From: Kitasatospora papulosa
Lineage (GTDB): Bacteria > Actinomycetota > Actinomycetes > Streptomycetales > Streptomycetaceae
DNA: 64,000 bases
Direction: 5' to 3'
NCBI RefSeq assembly: GCF_000717245.1
Contig: NZ_JNYQ01000011.1
Span: forward strand, 62,001 to 126,000
The notes beneath the pieces are model-generated. The model was not told where the DNA came from, made no database searches, and saw only the letters and a program-made list of their open reading frames with translations. This document shows, one piece after another, positions 1 to 8,439 of this stretch. Position numbers and translations under genes: made by a program. Position 1 is the stretch's first letter. Every line of letters starts with the position of its first letter.

Positions 1-1797
1 GTGCCGGCGCTCGCCCACGGCGAGCGTGTGGTGGTGGCCACGGCGACGCTGGCACTCCAGCGCCAGCTGGTGGAGCGGGACCTGCCGCGCACGGTCGAGG
101 CCCTGCACCCGTTGCTGCGCCGGCGGCCCCAGTTCGCGATGCTCAAGGGCCGGTCGAACTACCTCTGTCTGCACCGGCTCCACGAGGGGGCGCCGCAGGA
201 CGAGGAGGAAGGGCTCTTCGACCAGTTCGAAGCGGCGGCGCCGTCGAGCAAGCTGGGCCAGGACCTGCTGCGCCTGCGCGACTGGTCCGACGAGACGGAG
301 ACCGGTGACCGCGACGACATGACGCCGGGTGTCTCGGACCGCGCCTGGTCCCAGATTTCGGTCTCCTCGCGTGAGTGTCTCGGGGCCACCAAGTGCGCTT
401 ACGGTGCGGAATGCTTCGCGGAGGCGGCCCGTGAGCGGGCGAAGACCGCCGACGTCGTCGTCACCAACCACGCCCTGCTCGCGATCGACGCGATCGAGGG
501 AGCCCCCGTGCTCCCCAAGCACGAGGTGCTGATCGTCGACGAGGCGCACGAGCTGGTCTCCCGTGTCACCGGAGTGGCCACCGGCGAGCTCAACCCCGGC
601 CAGGTGAACCGGGCGGTGCGCCGGGCGGCCAAGCTGGTCAACGAGAAGGCGGCCGACGCCCTGATGACGGCGTCGGAGGGGTTCGAGCGGGTCATGGAGC
701 TGGCGCTCCCGGGGCGCCTCGAAGAGGTGCCGGAGGACCTCGGCTACGCACTGATGGCCCTGCGTGACGCCGCGCGTACGGTGATCACCGCGCTCGGCGG
801 TACGCGAGACAAGTCCGTCCAGGACGAGGACGCCGTGCGCAAGCAGGCCATGGCGTCGGTCGAGTCCATCCACAGCGTCGCGGAGCGCCTGACCCAGGGC
901 TCCGAGTACGACGTCGTCTGGTACGAACGGCACGACCGCTTCGGCGCGTCGGTCCGGGTCGCGCCGTTGTCCGTGTCCGGGCTGTTGCGGGAGAAGCTCT
1001 TCGCCGACCGGTCCGTGGTCCTGACCTCGGCCACCCTCAAGCTCGGCGGCGATTTCAACGGGGTGGGAGCATCGCTGGGGCTCGCTCCCGAAGGCACGGC
1101 GGGCGACGACATCCCGCAGTGGAAGGGCCTCGACGTCGGCTCGCCCTTCGACTACCCCAGGCAGGGCATCCTGTATGTCGCCCGCCACCTGGCCACGCCT
1201 GGGCGGGAGGGGTCCCGTACCGACATGCTCGACGAGCTCGCCGAGCTGGTGGAGGCGGCGGGCGGCCGCACCCTGGGGCTGTTCTCGTCGATGCGGGCGG
1301 CTCAGGCGGCAGCCGAGGAACTGCGCGGCCGCCAGGACAAGCCGATCCTGCTCCAGGGCGAGGAGACGCTCGGTGAGCTCATCAAGAATTTCGCGGCGGA
1401 CCCCGAGACCTGTCTGTTCGGGACGCTGTCCCTCTGGCAGGGCGTCGACGTCCCCGGCCCCAGCTGCCAACTGGTCGTCATGGACCGGATCCCGTTCCCC
1501 CGGCCGGACGACCCGCTGATGAGCGCCCGGCAGAAGGCGGTCGAGGAGGCCGGCGGCAACGGATTCATGGCGGTGGCGGCGACCCATGCCGCGCTGCTGA
1601 TGGCGCAGGGCGCCGGACGGCTGGTCCGGGCGATGGGCGACAAGGGTGTGGTCGCCGTGCTCGACCCCCGGCTGGCCAACGCACGGTACGGAAGCTACCT
1701 CCGTGCCTCGCTGCCCGACTTCTGGTACACCACGGACCGCAACCAGGCGAGGCGCTCGCTCGCGGCCATCGACGCGGCGGCCAAAGCCGCGCAGTGA
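1..1797 (+). CDS. DinG/XPD-type ATP-dependent DNA helicase, 5'-truncated
   Basis: Superfamily 2 iron-sulfur helicase of the DinG/XPD family, expected to unwind damaged or structured DNA in the cytoplasm. The 598 codons begin inside the gene: the Walker A motif expected near the N-terminus is missing, so the true start lies left of the window. Visible are a cysteine set typical of the Fe-S domain (NYLCLHR near residue 55 and the ECLGATKC...ECF cluster near 125-140), the DEAH box (LIVDEAHEL, about 178), VLTSATL (about 340), SLWQGVDVPG (about 478) and the motif VI-like QGAGRLVR (about 536). It converges on lexA across a shared hairpin. DinG is classically SOS-linked, but its promoter is outside the window. 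Confidence 0.9.
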   Translation: MPALAHGERVVVATATLALQRQLVERDLPRTVEALHPLLRRRPQFAMLKGRSNYLCLHRLHEGAPQDEEEGLFDQFEAAAPSSKLGQDLLRLRDWSDETETGDRDDMTPGVSDRAWSQISVSSRECLGATKCAYGAECFAEAARERAKTADVVVTNHALLAIDAIEGAPVLPKHEVLIVDEAHELVSRVTGVATGELNPGQVNRAVRRAAKLVNEKAADALMTASEGFERVMELALPGRLEEVPEDLGYALMALRDAARTVITALGGTRDKSVQDEDAVRKQAMASVESIHSVAERLTQGSEYDVVWYERHDRFGASVRVAPLSVSGLLREKLFADRSVVLTSATLKLGGDFNGVGASLGLAPEGTAGDDIPQWKGLDVGSPFDYPRQGILYVARHLATPGREGSRTDMLDELAELVEAAGGRTLGLFSSMRAAQAAAEELRGRQDKPILLQGEETLGELIKNFAADPETCLFGTLSLWQGVDVPGPSCQLVVMDRIPFPRPDDPLMSARQKAVEEAGGNGFMAVAATHAALLMAQGAGRLVRAMGDKGVVAVLDPRLANARYGSYLRASLPDFWYTTDRNQARRSLAAIDAAAKAAQ

Positions 1798-1818
1798 ACC
1801 ATTGGCAGACACACGTCA

Positions 1819-1852
1819 GGGCCCCGGGACCGGCGCAGAGGTCCCGGGGCCC
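1819..1852. terminator. Hairpin between convergent helicase and lexA
   Basis: A perfect 13-bp inverted repeat (1819-1831 and 1840-1852, 8-nt loop) sits between the two convergent stop codons. It has no strong T-tract, which is usual for Streptomyces, and could act in both directions. Confidence 0.65.
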
Positions 1853-1870
1853 GGTCCGGACCGGCGGAGC

Positions 1871-2668
1871 TCAGACCCGCCGCAGCACCGCGACGACCTT
1901 GCCCAGGATCGTCGCCTCGTCACCGGGGATCGGCTGGTAGGCGGCGTTGTGCGGGAGCAGCCACACATGGCCGTCCTCGCGCTTGAAGCGCTTGACGGTG
2001 GCCTCTCCGTCCAGCATGGCGGCGACGATGTCGCCGTTCTCCGCGACGGGCTGGCGGCGGACCGTGACCCAGTCGCCGTCCATGATCGCTGCCTCGATCA
2101 TCGAATCACCGACGACCTTCAGCACGAAGAGCTCGCCGTCGCCGACGAGCTGGCGGGGGAGCGGGAAGACGTCCTCGACGGACTCCTCGGCGAGGATCGG
2201 TCCGCCGGCGGCGATCCGGCCGACCAGGGGGACGTACGACGCCGCGGGCTTTCCGGTGGTGTCCGTCTGCTGCGTGCTGGGCTGGTCCGAGCCCCGGACC
2301 TCGTACGCGCGCGGCCGGTGAGGGTCGCGGCGCAGGAAACCCTTCCGCTCCAGAGCCATCAGCTGGTGGGCCACGGACGAGGTGCTGGACAGCCCCACCG
2401 CCTGGCCGATCTCGCGCATCGACGGAGGGTACCCACGCCGCTGGACGGAATCCCGGATCACCTCGATCACGCGCCGCTGCCGGTCGGTGAGCCCCGAGCT
2501 GTCCGCCCTGATTCCTGGAGGGCGGCCGGGCAGGGATCGCGCGGGTCGTGCGGGCTCTGGCCCCTCCGCGTTCATGACTGAGTCATTCATGGCATGCACC
2601 GGCTCAAGTCGGCTCTGGGAGCGGTGGTCATGGGCAGTGATGGTGGCACTGTCTGCGGTGGTGGTCAC
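1871..2668 (-). CDS. lexA: LexA, SOS-response transcriptional repressor
   Basis: Represses DNA-damage genes and self-cleaves when stimulated by RecA-ssDNA. The 265-aa protein has a winged-helix domain (about 60-125, with MREIGQAVGLSSTSSV as recognition region) and an S24 peptidase domain. The self-cleavage bond is Ala154-Gly155 (IAAGGP), and the catalytic dyad is Ser189 (GDSM) and Lys226 (ATVKRF). The GTG at 2668 has a GAGAGGGG ribosome site 5 nt upstream. The first 50 residues are an unstructured extension with internal Met codons, so a shorter start is possible. An SOS box lies at 2731-2744 in its promoter, consistent with autoregulation. Confidence 0.97.
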   Translation of the reverse strand: MTTTADSATITAHDHRSQSRLEPVHAMNDSVMNAEGPEPARPARSLPGRPPGIRADSSGLTDRQRRVIEVIRDSVQRRGYPPSMREIGQAVGLSSTSSVAHQLMALERKGFLRRDPHRPRAYEVRGSDQPSTQQTDTTGKPAASYVPLVGRIAAGGPILAEESVEDVFPLPRQLVGDGELFVLKVVGDSMIEAAIMDGDWVTVRRQPVAENGDIVAAMLDGEATVKRFKREDGHVWLLPHNAAYQPIPGDEATILGKVVAVLRRV

Positions 2669-2730
2669 GTCGGCCCCTCTCGAATGTTCTCCCTAGTTAG
2701 CCAACGGTAGTAGCTTTCGAAAGGTTGCGC

Positions 2731-2744
2731 CAAACACACGTTCG
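2731..2744 (-). promoter_or_regulatory. SOS (LexA) box in the lexA promoter
   Basis: On the minus strand the site reads CGAAC-GTGT-GTTTG, one base from the Gram-positive consensus CGAAC-N4-GTTCG. It abuts a plausible -35 (TTGGCG, 2733-2728) that is followed after 18 nt by TACCGT (2709-2704). Bound LexA would block its own transcription. Confidence 0.75.
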
Positions 2745-3044
2745 AGTGAAAAACAAATAAAGGGCTGTTGCGGACTTACCGAGAGGTGTATGAGCTGGTC
2801 CTGCGGGCCGCAATCAGGGGGTGGCTCCGGGGGTTCACGCTAACGTCCGGCGGGTCCGTCCTCGCGTGCGGGGTGGGTGTCCCGGGCGCGCCGCGACGGC
2901 CCCTCCCGGCTCCCGCCGGGCCCGGTCGCGGGCCGGGCCCGAGGCCTCGCCCTCCGCTCGCTTCCCGTACCCTCGTGGCTGGCCGTAGGCTGCCCCCCGG
3001 TCCTCGGGAAAGCGCGACACGCGCGGGGGCGAAGTCGGGGCGAA
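2745..3044. other. Gene-free spacer between lexA and nrdR
   Basis: Apart from the lexA promoter at its left edge and the NrdR boxes at its right, this very GC-rich stretch holds no open frame with convincing codon bias or a ribosome site. Frames on both strands are Arg/Pro/Gly-rich shadows. I see no riboswitch fold that I recognise. The B12 riboswitch known in Streptomyces belongs to the class I nrdABS operon, not to nrdRJ. Confidence 0.5.
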
Positions 3045-3091
3045 ACCCTAGATGTAGTGGTTGCATTGCTGTCGCCACCCACAAGTAGTGG
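3045..3091 (+). promoter_or_regulatory. Tandem NrdR boxes upstream of nrdR-nrdJ
   Basis: Two similar 16-bp sites, 3045-3060 (ACCCTAGATGTAGTGG) and 3076-3091 (CACCCACAAGTAGTGG), are spaced exactly 31 bp start to start, or three helical turns. Pairs of NrdR boxes with this phasing are the hallmark of ribonucleotide-reductase promoters. A TTGCAT element (3061-3066) lies between them, so bound NrdR would occlude RNA polymerase. Confidence 0.75.
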
Positions 3092-3202
3092 TCCCCGGTC
3101 GGGCGGGGTCTGGTTCATCGCCTATGCTTGGGACCGTCCTCAGGGGCCCTGAACAGGGCACGGAGGGCTATTCAGTCGTGCTGTGAAGGAGGGTTCGGAG
3201 AC

Positions 3203-3718
3203 ATGCACTGCCCCTTCTGCAGGCACCCCGACAGCCGGGTCGTGGACAGTCGCACGACGGACGACGGGACGTCGATCCGGCGGCGGCGTCAGTGCCCCGA
3301 CTGCTCCCGTCGCTTCACGACGGTGGAGACCTGTTCGCTGATGGTGGTCAAGCGCAGCGGCGTGACCGAGCCCTTCAGTCGCACCAAGGTCATCTCGGGA
3401 GTCCGCAAGGCGTGTCAGGGCCGTCCCGTCACCGAGGACGCCCTGGCGAAGCTCGGCCAGCGGGTCGAGGAGGCCGTGCGTGCCACGGGGAGCGCCGAGC
3501 TGACGACCCACGACGTGGGACTGGCCATACTCGGCCCCCTGCAGGAGCTCGACCTCGTCGCGTACCTGCGTTTCGCCTCGGTGTACAGGGCGTTCAATTC
3601 GCTCGAGGACTTCGAGGCCGCCATCGTGGAGCTCCGCGAGGAGCTGCCCCGTGCAGAGCAATGCGGGAGTGCTGGGACCCCCGGGGTCCCCGCCCCCGCC
3701 GTAGCCGCCGCTGATTGA
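3203..3718 (+). CDS. nrdR: NrdR, ribonucleotide reductase repressor
   Basis: ATP/dATP-sensing repressor of ribonucleotide reductase operons. The 171-aa protein has an N-terminal zinc ribbon (Cys3, Cys6, Cys31, Cys34) followed by an Arg-rich stretch, and an ATP-cone domain from about 47 to 137 (VKRSGVTEPFSRTKV...). The ATG at 3203 follows a GAAGGAGG ribosome site (3185-3192) and gives the family's standard MHCPFC start. An in-frame ATG at 3128 would add 25 residues that are not part of the family. It is first in an operon with nrdJ and is probably autoregulated through the tandem boxes at 3045-3091. The Pro/Ala tail after about 155 is variable. Confidence 0.97.
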   Translation: MHCPFCRHPDSRVVDSRTTDDGTSIRRRRQCPDCSRRFTTVETCSLMVVKRSGVTEPFSRTKVISGVRKACQGRPVTEDALAKLGQRVEEAVRATGSAELTTHDVGLAILGPLQELDLVAYLRFASVYRAFNSLEDFEAAIVELREELPRAEQCGSAGTPGVPAPAVAAAD

Positions 3719-3762
3719 TCACCGAGTCGGCCGCCGGAGGCGGCGGCGGGCGGCACCAGACC

Positions 3763-3831
3763 TGTTCCGGGACGCTGTGCGCGGCGTCCGGAACATCAGA
3801 CACACACTGTGCCCTGGGAAGAACTGGGCAC
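3763..3831 (+). other. Two hairpins in the nrdR-nrdJ intergenic leader
   Basis: The arms TGTTCCG-G-GACGC (3763-3775) and GCGTC-CGGAACA (3784-3795) pair with a single bulge. A second short repeat pairs GTGCCC (3809-3814) with GGGCAC (3826-3831). Neither has a T-tract, so they look more like mRNA processing or translation-control structures than terminators. Confidence 0.45.
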
Positions 3832-3865
3832 TTCAGGGCGTTTTTGCCCACATATGGGAGGCGGC

Positions 3866-6769
3866 ATGACAGAGACGGCGAGCGGCCCGGCACGAGGTTC
3901 CCGCACCAAGGGAGCCAAGTCGACTGCGACCAAGCAGGGCCTGCGCATCGAGCGCATCCACACGACTCCCGGCGTGCATCCGTACGACGAGGTCGCGTGG
4001 GAGCGCCGTGACGTCGTCATGACCAACTGGCGCGACGGCTCGATCAACTTCGAGCAGCGTGGCGTCGAGTTCCCCGACTTCTGGTCGGTGAACGCGGTCA
4101 ACATCGTCACCAGCAAGTACTTCCGGGGGGCTGTCGGCACGCCGCAGCGCGAGACCGGTCTGCGGCAGCTGATCGACCGGATCGTGAAGACGTACCGGAA
4201 GGCCGGCGAGGACTACAACTACTTCGCTTCCCCCGCCGACGCCGAGGTCTTCGAGCACGAGCTGGCCTACGCCCTCCTGCACCAGATCTTCAGCTTCAAC
4301 TCCCCGGTGTGGTTCAACGTCGGTACGCCCCAGCCGCAGCAGGTCTCGGCCTGCTTCATCCTGGCCGTCGACGACTCCATGGAGTCGATCCTCGACTGGT
4401 ACAAGGAAGAGGGCATGATCTTCAAGGGCGGCTCCGGCGCCGGCCTGAACCTCTCCCGCATCCGTTCCTCCAAGGAACTGCTCTCCTCCGGCGGCAACGC
4501 CTCCGGTCCGGTCTCCTTCATGCGCGGTGCCGACGCCTCCGCAGGAACGATCAAGTCCGGTGGCGCCACCCGCCGCGCGGCCAAGATGGTCATCCTCGAC
4601 GTCGACCACCCCGACATCGAGAACTTCATCGAGACCAAGGTGAAGGAGGAGGAGAAGATCCGCGCCCTGCGCGACGCGGGCTTCGACATGGATCTGGGCG
4701 GCGACGACATCACGTCCGTCCAGTACCAGAACGCCAACAACTCGGTCCGTGTGAACGACGAGTTCATGAAGGCCGTCGAGGCCGGCGGGAAGTTCGGTCT
4801 GCGCGCCCGGATGACCGGTGACGTCATCGAAGAGGTCGAGGCCAAGTCCCTCTTCCGCAAGATGGCCGAGGCCGCCTGGGCCTGCGCCGACCCCGGCATC
4901 CAGTACGACGACACCATCAACGCCTGGCACACCTGCCCGGAGTCCGGCCGGATCAACGGCTCGAACCCGTGCAGCGAGTACATGCACCTGGACAACACCT
5001 CGTGCAACCTCGCCTCGCTGAACCTGATGAAGTTCCTCAAGGACGACGGCCTGGGCAACCAGTCCTTCGAATCCGAGCGCTTCGCCAAGGTCGTCGAGCT
5101 CGTCATCACGGCGATGGACATCTCCATCTGCTTCGCGGACTTCCCGACGCAGAAGATCGGCGAGAACACCCGCGCCTACCGCCAGCTGGGCATCGGGTAC
5201 GCCAACCTGGGCGCCCTGCTGATGGCCACCGGGCACGCGTACGACAGCGACGGCGGCCGTGCGCTCGCCGGCGCCATCACCTCGCTGATGACCGGCACCT
5301 CCTACCGCCGTTCCGCTGAGCTCGCCGCGGTCGTCGGCCCGTACGACGGCTACGCCCGCAACGCCGAGCCGCACCAGCGCGTCATGAAGCAGCACTCCGA
5401 CGCCAACGCCGTGGCCGTCCGTATGGACGACCTCGACGCACCGGTCTGGGCCGCCGCCACGGAGGCCTGGCAGGACGTGATCCGTCTGGGTGCGAAGAAC
5501 GGCTTCCGCAACGCCCAGGCCTCGGTCATCGCGCCGACCGGCACCATCGGTCTCGCCATGTCCTGCGACACCACCGGTCTCGAGCCCGACCTCGCGCTGG
5601 TCAAGTTCAAGAAGCTCGTCGGCGGCGGATCGATGCAGATCGTCAACGGCACGGTCCCGCAGGCACTGCGCAGGCTCGGCTACCAGCCGGAGCAGATCGA
5701 GGCGATCGTCGCCCACATCGCCGACCACGGCAACGTGGTCGACGCCCCGGGCCTCAAGACCGAGCACTACGAGGTCTTCGACTGCGCCATGGGCGAGCGC
5801 TCCATCTCGGCCATGGGCCACGTCCGGATGATGGCGGCCATCCAGCCGTGGATCTCCGGCGCGCTGTCCAAGACGGTGAACCTGCCGGAGACGGCCACCG
5901 TCGAGGACGTCGAGGAGGTCTACTTCGAGGCGTGGAAGATGGGCGTCAAGGCGCTCGCGATCTACCGCGACAACTGCAAGGTCGGCCAGCCCCTCTCCGC
6001 CAAGACCAAGGAGAAGGAGAAGGAGGCGGTCACCGCCAAGGCCGAGGACACCATTCGCACGGCCGTCGAGAAGGTCGTCGAGTACCGCCCCGTCCGCAAG
6101 CGTCTGCCCAAGGGCCGTCCCGGCATCACCACCTCCTTCACGGTGGGCGGCGCCGAGGGTTACATGACCGCCAACTCCTACCCGGACGACGGTCTCGGCG
6201 AGGTCTTCCTGAAGATGTCCAAGCAGGGCTCCACCCTCGCGGGCATGATGGACGCCTTCTCCATCGCCGTCTCGGTCGGTCTGCAGTACGGCGTGCCGCT
6301 GGAGACCTACGTCTCCAAGTTCACGAACATGCGCTTCGAGCCGGCCGGCATGACGGACGACCCGGACGTGCGGATGGCGCAGTCGATCGTCGACTACATC
6401 TTCCGTCGCCTGGCGCTCGACTTCCTGCCGTTCGAGACGCGTTCCGCGCTCGGCATCCACTCGGCCGAGGAGCGTCAGCGCCACCTCGACACGGGTTCGT
6501 ACGAGCCCGCGTTCGGGGAGGAGGACCTGGAGGGCATGGCCCAGTCAGCTCCGCTGCCCGTGGAGCCGCTGAAGGCCGTCGCCCCGGCCGAGGAGAGCGT
6601 CGCGGAGAAGCCGGCCCCCAGGACCGCGCACACCTCGGCCGAACTGGTCGAGATGCAGCTCGGTATCAGCGCGGACGCACCGCTGTGCTTCTCGTGCGGT
6701 ACGAAGATGCAGCGTGCGGGCTCCTGCTACATCTGCGAGGGCTGCGGCTCGACCAGCGGCTGCAGCTGA
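3866..6769 (+). CDS. nrdJ: Class II (coenzyme B12-dependent) ribonucleotide reductase
   Basis: Reduces ribonucleotides to deoxyribonucleotides using adenosylcobalamin as radical source, so it works with or without oxygen. The 967-aa protein shows active-site cysteines in SACFIL (Cys163) and in the N-P-C-S-E motif (Asn367, Cys369, Glu371), followed by Cys380 in the NTSCNLASLN segment. A C-terminal Cys-rich tail (CFSCGTKM...CYICEGCGSTSGC) supplies the redox-shuttle and zinc-like cysteines. The ATG at 3866 follows GGGAGG (3856-3861); an ATG at 3854 is an alternative. It is second in the operon with nrdR and ends in a strong hairpin. Confidence 0.97.
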   Translation: MTETASGPARGSRTKGAKSTATKQGLRIERIHTTPGVHPYDEVAWERRDVVMTNWRDGSINFEQRGVEFPDFWSVNAVNIVTSKYFRGAVGTPQRETGLRQLIDRIVKTYRKAGEDYNYFASPADAEVFEHELAYALLHQIFSFNSPVWFNVGTPQPQQVSACFILAVDDSMESILDWYKEEGMIFKGGSGAGLNLSRIRSSKELLSSGGNASGPVSFMRGADASAGTIKSGGATRRAAKMVILDVDHPDIENFIETKVKEEEKIRALRDAGFDMDLGGDDITSVQYQNANNSVRVNDEFMKAVEAGGKFGLRARMTGDVIEEVEAKSLFRKMAEAAWACADPGIQYDDTINAWHTCPESGRINGSNPCSEYMHLDNTSCNLASLNLMKFLKDDGLGNQSFESERFAKVVELVITAMDISICFADFPTQKIGENTRAYRQLGIGYANLGALLMATGHAYDSDGGRALAGAITSLMTGTSYRRSAELAAVVGPYDGYARNAEPHQRVMKQHSDANAVAVRMDDLDAPVWAAATEAWQDVIRLGAKNGFRNAQASVIAPTGTIGLAMSCDTTGLEPDLALVKFKKLVGGGSMQIVNGTVPQALRRLGYQPEQIEAIVAHIADHGNVVDAPGLKTEHYEVFDCAMGERSISAMGHVRMMAAIQPWISGALSKTVNLPETATVEDVEEVYFEAWKMGVKALAIYRDNCKVGQPLSAKTKEKEKEAVTAKAEDTIRTAVEKVVEYRPVRKRLPKGRPGITTSFTVGGAEGYMTANSYPDDGLGEVFLKMSKQGSTLAGMMDAFSIAVSVGLQYGVPLETYVSKFTNMRFEPAGMTDDPDVRMAQSIVDYIFRRLALDFLPFETRSALGIHSAEERQRHLDTGSYEPAFGEEDLEGMAQSAPLPVEPLKAVAPAEESVAEKPAPRTAHTSAELVEMQLGISADAPLCFSCGTKMQRAGSCYICEGCGSTSGCS

Positions 6770-6780
6770 GCATGACCGCA

Positions 6781-6809
6781 GCCGCACCGGACAAGGTGTC
6801 CGGTGCGGC
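6781..6809 (+). terminator. Hairpin terminator after nrdJ
   Basis: A perfect 13-bp stem (6781-6793 with 6797-6809, 3-nt loop) starts 11 nt past the stop codon. There is no T-run. Confidence 0.65.
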
Positions 6810-6837
6810 TCGCGCGGACCGCTGACCAGCAGTTCAC

Positions 6838-6868
6838 GAAGGGGACCGGCCGACGGCCGGTCCCCTTC
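6838..6868. terminator. Second hairpin between nrdJ and convergent TerD-like gene
   Basis: A near-continuous inverted repeat (GAAGGGGACCGGCCG at 6838-6852 with its complement at 6854-6868) can terminate from either side. Confidence 0.6.
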
Positions 6869-7008
6869 GGCGTGCCGCCACTCCGTGCCGCCGTGGCACG
6901 CGCCGTGCCAGTAAGCGGTGGCGGATGAGCACGACACCGCAGCCGGAGGTGTGGGTACCGGGTGCGAGCGTGACCTGCCGGCGCGGGCCCGGGCGGGCCG
7001 CCCGTGGG

Positions 7009-7539
7009 TCAGCCCGCGCGGCTCCCCATCACGGAGGCGAACGCATCGGGGTCGCCGTCGAATCCGCGTACGGCCCCGCGGAAGCCCCAGGAGCCCGAGG
7101 AGTCCCGCACGAACTCCGCGACGACCGCGGCGGTTGCGCTCCCCACCGAGGAGAAGTCGTCCTCCGCCAGCGTCGTGTAGCCCTCGCGGATCTGCACGGC
7201 CGTGTGCGCTATCCGGTCGAAGGTCTTGCGGCCGTCGCGCTGCTGGATGGCCACGCCCACCACGACCCTGGCGTAGGCGTCCGACAACCGGTCCAGTTCC
7301 AGCGTCATGACCTCGTCGAAGCCGAAGCCCTGCCCCGTCCGGCTGTCGCGGTTCAGCGTGATCGTCCCGTCCGGTGACCGACTGTCGAAGTGCACGAGAT
7401 AGGCAGGGCTGCCGTAGGGCGCGTCCGTCCCGTACGTGGCCGCGATGATGTCGAGGTCATTGGCCGGCTCACCGGCGGCGCTGGGGTCCCACTTGACCCT
7501 CACCTCGACCTTCTCGATGTCCTTGTTGGGGGTGCTCAT
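7009..7539 (-). CDS. TerD-family (tellurium-resistance/CABP) domain protein
   Basis: A 176-aa cytoplasmic protein of the TerD family, whose members bind calcium and are linked to stress and tellurite tolerance. Family features visible are the start VRVKWDPS, the NDLDIIAATYG segment (acidic metal-binding loop), DGTITLNRDSRTGQG, the VVVGVAIQQ strand and the C-terminal AEFVRDSSGSWGFRGA. The ATG at 7539 follows GAGGAGG with 7-nt spacing; a GTG directly before it is a poorer choice. No other ter genes (terB, terC, terZ) are nearby, so it is a stand-alone paralog. Its substrate is unknown. Confidence 0.85.
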   Translation of the reverse strand: MSTPNKDIEKVEVRVKWDPSAAGEPANDLDIIAATYGTDAPYGSPAYLVHFDSRSPDGTITLNRDSRTGQGFGFDEVMTLELDRLSDAYARVVVGVAIQQRDGRKTFDRIAHTAVQIREGYTTLAEDDFSSVGSATAAVVAEFVRDSSGSWGFRGAVRGFDGDPDAFASVMGSRAG

Positions 7540-7728
7540 CACACGGCCTCCTCGCTGCTGGATCCACGGGCCTCATCCATCCTCAGATCATGTCCGTAAC
7601 TGTCGGTGAAACCAACCGTGTTGGAAATGGACGGCACTTTCGGGCCACGGTGTGGCCGGAGGGCGCGCCACACGGCGCACGCAGGCCCCGGGCCGCCCAG
7701 AGCGTGACCCGCGCCACGCCGGGCGCCG

Positions 7729-7734
7729 TACGAT
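7729..7734 (+). promoter_or_regulatory. -10-like hexamer of a probably leaderless mRNA
   Basis: TACGAT ends 6 nt before the GTG at 7741, and no ribosome site is present. This is the geometry expected when transcription starts at the start codon. No clear -35 is visible. Confidence 0.4.
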
Positions 7735-7740
7735 GGCTCG

Positions 7741-8361
7741 GTGCTGGTCAAGTGGATTCGCTGCACCGTGGTCGACCGCCACGGTTTCGAGCGGGAGCAG
7801 CGGAAGTGGGCGGGACTGCTCGGCGAGCCGGGATTCCGGACGCAGAGCGGCGGGTGGAGCCGACGGCAGCCCGATGTCGCCCACGTGTTCGCTTTCTGGG
7901 AGAACAGGGTCTTCTACGACTCGTTCATGGCCCGCGCGCACGACCGGTTGGCGGCCCCGCAGGCCGGCACGTACAAGGACATGCAGGTCAAGCTCTTCGA
8001 GTACCGCTTCGACGTGAAGACCGGATTCGAGCCGGACTTCACGGACGCGGACGTGGTCAGGATCGCGCACAGCCGGGTGTACGAGGACCGCGTCGACCAC
8101 TTCGCGCTCATGCAGCAACGGGTGTGGAATCCGGCCATGGCGGGCTCCCCGGGAATGCTGCGCGGAGTCTTCGGGGAAGCGCCGGGTCCGGAGTTCCTGG
8201 TGCTCTCCATGTGGCAGTCGAGCGCCGAACGCGGCAAGTACCGCCCCGGGAGCGCGGCCCGGCTCGAGGCGCGTGCGGAGACGGAACGGGACGTCGAGGC
8301 GCTCACCGGGGACGTGGTGCAGCTCGAGCCGTCGTGGACCGTCCGACCGGAGCGCGCGTAG
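7741..8361 (+). CDS. YdbC/DUF4937-like protein, function unknown
   Basis: A 206-aa soluble protein that resembles the YdbC family seen in Streptomyces (MLVKWIRCTV... opening, WENRVFYDSFM and MLVLSMWQS-type segments). It looks like two repeats of an antibiotic-monooxygenase-like ferredoxin fold, each ending near a Trp-rich strand (FAFWENR at about 59 and LSMWQSS at about 160), but no catalytic residues can be assigned. It starts at GTG 7741 with no ribosome site and a TACGAT element just upstream. It lies in a run of same-strand single genes and shows no operon overlap. Confidence 0.75.
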   Translation: MLVKWIRCTVVDRHGFEREQRKWAGLLGEPGFRTQSGGWSRRQPDVAHVFAFWENRVFYDSFMARAHDRLAAPQAGTYKDMQVKLFEYRFDVKTGFEPDFTDADVVRIAHSRVYEDRVDHFALMQQRVWNPAMAGSPGMLRGVFGEAPGPEFLVLSMWQSSAERGKYRPGSAARLEARAETERDVEALTGDVVQLEPSWTVRPERA

Positions 8362-8427
8362 GCCGTTTCCTTGGTCACATACGCCCGATGGGGCCCGCAC
8401 GGGTGCTCGATATCACCGGACGGCATC

Positions 8428-8433
8428 TAGGGT
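8428..8433 (+). promoter_or_regulatory. -10-like hexamer of a probably leaderless mRNA
   Basis: TAGGGT ends 6 nt before the ATG at 8440, with no ribosome site between. Confidence 0.45.
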
Positions 8434-8439
8434 CGGTGC

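Noticed and set aside
2669..3044. B12 riboswitch in front of the nrdRJ operon
   Set aside because: No B12-box or expected multi-helix arrangement is seen, and the known Streptomyces riboswitch controls the class I operon instead.
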